DNA from: Gallionellaceae bacterium
GTDB taxonomy: Bacteria > Pseudomonadota > Gammaproteobacteria > Burkholderiales > Gallionellaceae
Assembly: GCA_004297065.1 (NCBI GenBank)
Contig: SCUU01000139.1
Coordinates: forward strand, 1 to 35,529
DNA: 35,529 nt
Direction of reading: 5' to 3'
Made by a program: the position numbers and the translations under genes. The notes under the pieces are model-generated. The model worked only from the letters and a program-made list of their open reading frames with translations, was not told where the DNA came from and did not search any database. Of the stretch, positions 31,506-35,529 are shown in pieces; within the stretch, counting starts at the first letter, position 1; each line of letters begins with the position of its first letter.

Positions 31506-31634
31506 ATAAAAAAATGCTTACGCCACGGAGGGTTAGCCAAAACAGTGTATCGCATTTCAGGGTGAATCTTGCTCAATGAGGGGCGACAAGATACAGTTCC
31601 GACTTTGGAATTTAAGCATATCTGGAGAAGTTGC

Positions 31635-32240
31635 GTGTTCACTATTGTCGAAGCTGCCGGTTGGCCCATCTGGTTTTTACTCGTTGCATCCGTCATCGCC
31701 CTGGGGCTGATCCTGGAACGTCTATGGTTCCTGCGCAACCAAAGCATAGCCCCCGCCGGCCTGCTGGATGAGACCGTGAAGGAACTCAGGCAAAGCGGCG
31801 TCACCCCGCAAATGCTCAAAAAATTGAACGAGGGCTCGCCGCTGGGCCGCGTGTTTGCCGCCGGGCTGAAAAACGTCAAAAGCTCGCCCAATATCATGAA
31901 GGAGGCAATTGAAGAAGCCGGGCGCACCACCAACCACGAGATGGAGCGCTTCCTCACCACCTTGGGCACCATCGCTTCCATCAGCCCGCTGCTCGGCTTG
32001 TTCGGCACGGTAATCGGCATGATCGAGATTTTCGGCGCGCAAAATGCGGGCGGCAGCAACCCTGCCGAGTTGGCGCACGGCATCTCGGTTGCCTTGTACA
32101 ACACCGCGTTCGGCCTGATCGTCGCGGTGCCCAGCATGATTTTCTACCGCCATTTCCGCGCCAAGGTGGATAGCCTGATCTTCGAAATGGAGCAGCAAGC
32201 CATCAAGCTGGTAGAAATCGTCCACGGCGAACGAAAGTAG
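31635..32240 (+). CDS. exbB: ExbB-family proton channel protein (second set)
   Basis: 201 residues from the GTG at 31635, which has GGAGAAG 4 bases upstream; the longer ATG frame opens at 31569 but its first codons do not look coding. Three membrane segments: WPIWFLLVASVIALGLILER (about 10-29), about 110-130 (SISPLLGLFGTVIGMIEIFG) and about 150-172 (ISVALYNTAFGLIVAVPSMI). The conserved GLFGTVIGM and LYNTAFGLIVAVP blocks identify ExbB/TolQ/MotA. With ExbD it forms a proton-driven motor. It leads the conserved exbB-exbD-lpxK-Trm112-kdsB-adk operon of Betaproteobacteria. Confidence 0.94.
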   Translation: MFTIVEAAGWPIWFLLVASVIALGLILERLWFLRNQSIAPAGLLDETVKELRQSGVTPQMLKKLNEGSPLGRVFAAGLKNVKSSPNIMKEAIEEAGRTTNHEMERFLTTLGTIASISPLLGLFGTVIGMIEIFGAQNAGGSNPAELAHGISVALYNTAFGLIVAVPSMIFYRHFRAKVDSLIFEMEQQAIKLVEIVHGERK

Positions 32241-32248
32241 GCGAACGC

Positions 32249-32671
32249 ATGAATTTCCAACGCGGACGTACCCGTGACGAGCCCGAGATCAACCTGATCC
32301 CGATGATCGATGTATTGCTGGTGATCCTGATTTTCCTGATGGTCACCACCAGCTACGCAAAATTTGCCGAATTGCAAATCAATCTGCCGCAAGCCACCGG
32401 CGAACAAGGCGGCACCGCGCCCAGCAAACAAATTTATGTCGCGGTGGACTCGTCCGAGCAATATGCGATCAACAACGCGCATGCGGCATTCTCCGGCATC
32501 GACAATTTCGCGCAGGCTTTGCGCAAAGCCGCCGGCGACGATGCCGAACCCACTATCGTCATCAGCGCCGATGCCAAAGCGCCGCATCAATCCGTGATTA
32601 ACATCATGGAAGCGGCGCGGGTAGCAGGATACGGGCGCATCACCTTCACCACGCAGAACCCGGCGAAGTAA
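32249..32671 (+). CDS. exbD: ExbD-family protein (second set)
   Basis: 140 residues. It begins with polar NFQRGRTRDEPEINLIPMID and the single helix LIPMIDVLLVILIFLMVTTS, whose aspartate is the conserved proton-carrying residue. The periplasmic remainder ends MEAARVAGYGRITFTTQNPAK. It starts 8 bases after the exbB stop. It is placed between exbB and lpxK, the order found in many betaproteobacteria. No TonB is encoded nearby, so whether it serves TonB, Tol or another outer-membrane task is not clear. It differs from the ExbD at 11996-12409 and is not a recent copy. Confidence 0.94.
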   Translation: MNFQRGRTRDEPEINLIPMIDVLLVILIFLMVTTSYAKFAELQINLPQATGEQGGTAPSKQIYVAVDSSEQYAINNAHAAFSGIDNFAQALRKAAGDDAEPTIVISADAKAPHQSVINIMEAARVAGYGRITFTTQNPAK

Positions 32672-32686
32672 CCGTTCAACCCCCCA

Positions 32687-33670
32687 ATGAACGGGTTGGA
32701 AAAATACTGGTACCGCATTGCCCCGTCCCATCTGTTGCTCTGGCCGGTGAGCCTGCTGTTCGGACTGCTGGCATCCTTGCGGCGCACGCTCTACCGCAGC
32801 GGCATATTGCGCAGCTTCAAACTCCCCGTCCCCGTCATTATCGTCGGCAACATCAGCGTCGGCGGCACCGGCAAGACTCCGTTTACCCTATGGCTCGCAC
32901 AACGGCTGCTGGACGAAGGCTGGCATCCCGCCATCATCAGTCGCGGCTATCGCAAAGCCCGGCAATCAAGCTATACGCCCCGCGCCGTCACCATCGCCGA
33001 CTCGCCCGACGCAGTGGGTGACGAACCGTTGCTCATGGCCCAGCGCGGACTGTGCCCGGTGTGGACAGGACGCGACCGCCCCGCCACGGCACAGGCACTT
33101 CTGCTGGCCCATCCCGAATGCGATGTCATCTTGAGCGACGACGGCTTGCAGCATTACCGCTTGCAGCGCGACATCGAGATCGCGCTGGTGGACGGCAAAC
33201 GCCGCTTCGGCAACGGGCTGCTGTTACCGGCAGGACCACTGCGCGAATCGGTAGCGCGCTTGCACACCGTGGATTTCGTGGTCATCAACGGTGGCACGCC
33301 GACAGGCACCGAGTACGCCATGCAACTCAATGGCGCGCTGTTTTACAACCTGCTCAATCCGAGCACGACACTCCCCGCCGCCGCATTCGCCGACCAGCGC
33401 TTGCATGCCATCGCAGGCATCGGCCACCCGCAACGCTACTTTGCACACCTCGCGCACCTGGGGCTGTCCGTACAAAAGCATGCCTTCCCCGACCATCACC
33501 GCTACAGCGCTGCCGATATTGCGTTCGGCGATGCCGATGCGGTGCTCATGACGGAAAAAGATGCGGTAAAATGCGCCGCGTTCGCCACCGAGAAATGCTG
33601 GGTGTTACGCGTGGATGCACAGGTCAATCCGGCCCTCGCCCAACTCATCATAGAAAAGATAAAACGATAA
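32687..33670 (+). CDS. lpxK: Tetraacyldisaccharide 4'-kinase
   Basis: 327 residues. It adds the 4'-phosphate to the lipid A precursor at the inner membrane. The N-terminal membrane-anchoring helix contains [19 protein letters not shown]. The P-loop is [14 protein letters not shown] (about 49-62), followed by [20 protein letters not shown] and the typical DEPLLMA and [20 protein letters not shown] blocks (about 150). [15 protein letters not shown] and [11 protein letters not shown] near the end also match. The ribosome binding site is weak. It overlaps the Trm112 gene by one base (TAATG), so the two are coupled. Confidence 0.95.
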   Translation: MNGLEKYWYRIAPSHLLLWPVSLLFGLLASLRRTLYRSGILRSFKLPVPVIIVGNISVGGTGKTPFTLWLAQRLLDEGWHPAIISRGYRKARQSSYTPRAVTIADSPDAVGDEPLLMAQRGLCPVWTGRDRPATAQALLLAHPECDVILSDDGLQHYRLQRDIEIALVDGKRRFGNGLLLPAGPLRESVARLHTVDFVVINGGTPTGTEYAMQLNGALFYNLLNPSTTLPAAAFADQRLHAIAGIGHPQRYFAHLAHLGLSVQKHAFPDHHRYSAADIAFGDADAVLMTEKDAVKCAAFATEKCWVLRVDAQVNPALAQLIIEKIKR

Positions 33671-33851
33671 TGGACGCCAAACTGCTCGAAATCCTGGTTT
33701 GCCCGCTGTGCAAATCGCCGCTCGTCTACCGCAAAGCCGAACAGGAACTGATCTGCAAGGCAGACAAACTGGCCTATGTCATCAAAGACGGCATCCCGGT
33801 GATGCTGGCCGACGAAGCGCGCAAACTCACCGACGACGAAATCGCCAAGCT

Positions 33852-33855
<4 letters not shown>
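33670..33855 (+). CDS. Trm112-family small protein
   Basis: 61 residues, [20 protein letters not shown] at the start, with [12 protein letters not shown] near the end: the short Trm112/YcaR family. The N-terminal CPLC is present, but the second cysteine pair of the zinc ribbon is reduced to one (LICKADKLA), so zinc binding may be weak. The same position, between lpxK and kdsB, is found in E. coli (ycaR). The ATG overlaps the lpxK stop and its TGA overlaps the GTG of kdsB. Its task in bacteria is not settled; eukaryotic Trm112 activates methyltransferases. Confidence 0.9.
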
Positions 33856-35386
<1,531 letters not shown>

Positions 35387-35387
35387 C

Positions 35388-35426
35388 TCCCTCCCCTTGA
35401 AGGGGAGGGCTAGTGTCGCAAACCAG
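35388..35426. repeat. Palindrome and repeat fragment after adk
   Basis: CTCCCTCCCCTT..AAGGGGAGGG (35388-35409) is an inverted repeat with no uridine run after it, followed at 35410 by CTAGTGTCGCAAACCAG, which is also found at 25208-25224 as the tail of a dispersed-repeat copy. Confidence 0.6.
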
Positions 35427-35439
35427 AAATAACGAAACA

Positions 35440-35529
35440 TTAAACGGCGTCTTTTTTCGCCATGCCGCGTTGCATCCCCTTGCCGTATACCCCATACGGC
35501 TGCGGGTCCGCGCCTTGCCTGACAAAAAA
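35440..35529 (-). CDS. C-terminal end of an unidentified gene (partial)
   Basis: A minus-strand frame that enters from the right edge and ends in TAA at 35440-35442. Its last 29 residues include RQGADPQPYGVYGKGMQRG and MAKKDAV. The composition reads like protein, and the position, convergent with adk, is reasonable. I cannot name the family from so little. Confidence 0.4.
   Translation of the reverse strand, partial: FFVRQGADPQPYGVYGKGMQRGMAKKDAV

Overview
The window looks like a piece of a moderately GC-rich betaproteobacterial chromosome. Gene content and order suggest the Nitrosomonadales/Gallionellaceae side of the class, but no marker here proves genus. The best clue is the ordered block xseA (divergent) / exbB-exbD-lpxK-Trm112-kdsB-adk, typical of Betaproteobacteria. 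mutL and miaA are near neighbours, and a three-gene proton-translocating transhydrogenase operon is present. No rRNA, tRNA, CRISPR array, prophage or full-length transposase was seen.

Layout. Positions 1-245 hold no gene I can support. 246-4655 carries a cNMP-binding protein, a 50-residue ORF, an alpha/beta hydrolase, a CobD/CbiB-like membrane protein, trxC, a tiny lipoprotein gene split by a MITE, and an uncharacterised alpha-helical protein. 4808-8128 is a large MASE1-PAS-PAS-PAS-GGDEF-EAL protein for c-di-GMP turnover. 8169-11103 is pntAA-pntAB-pntB. 11282-14068 carries a second MITE, a Tat-exported Csp1-type copper storage protein, an exbB-exbD pair, and a GNAT-like gene with an orphan RegA/ActR-type response regulator. 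14359-17563 is a MacAB-type tripartite efflux module. 17727-22551 is mutL, a HigBA-type toxin-antitoxin module, a duplicated mutL 3' end, an odd SDR, and miaA. 22600-26147 holds a decayed hemerythrin, a PAS-GAF-HD-GYP protein with a separate membrane partner, and an HDOD protein. 26209-29370 is an arnD-PAP2-GT39 envelope-modification operon. 29942-35386 is xseA and the conserved exbBD-lpxK-kdsB-adk block for lipid A/Kdo and nucleotide metabolism.

The most striking theme is repeated DNA. (1) Two 228-234 bp MITEs have imperfect terminal inverted repeats and 4-bp target duplications; one splits a lipoprotein signal peptide. (2) A palindromic repeat family (head GCATAACCAGCGACTTG, variable hairpin, tail CTTAGTCGAATGGCTAG) occurs in at least eight places, inside the MITEs, between genes and inside kdsB. 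(3) Elements bounded by CCCTC(A/G)CCC and GGGTGAGGG sit in frame inside mutL, miaA and kdsB, so three conserved housekeeping proteins appear to carry translated palindromic repeats. (4) The toxin-antitoxin module is flanked by two copies of the mutL 3' end, as if a small mobile cassette had replaced and restored the end of mutL.

Functionally the window joins signalling (c-di-GMP synthesis and breakdown, an orphan redox-type regulator), envelope work (lipid A/Kdo, ArnD-type modification, MacAB efflux, two ExbBD motors), redox balance (transhydrogenase, thioredoxin 2) and genome upkeep (MutL, XseA).
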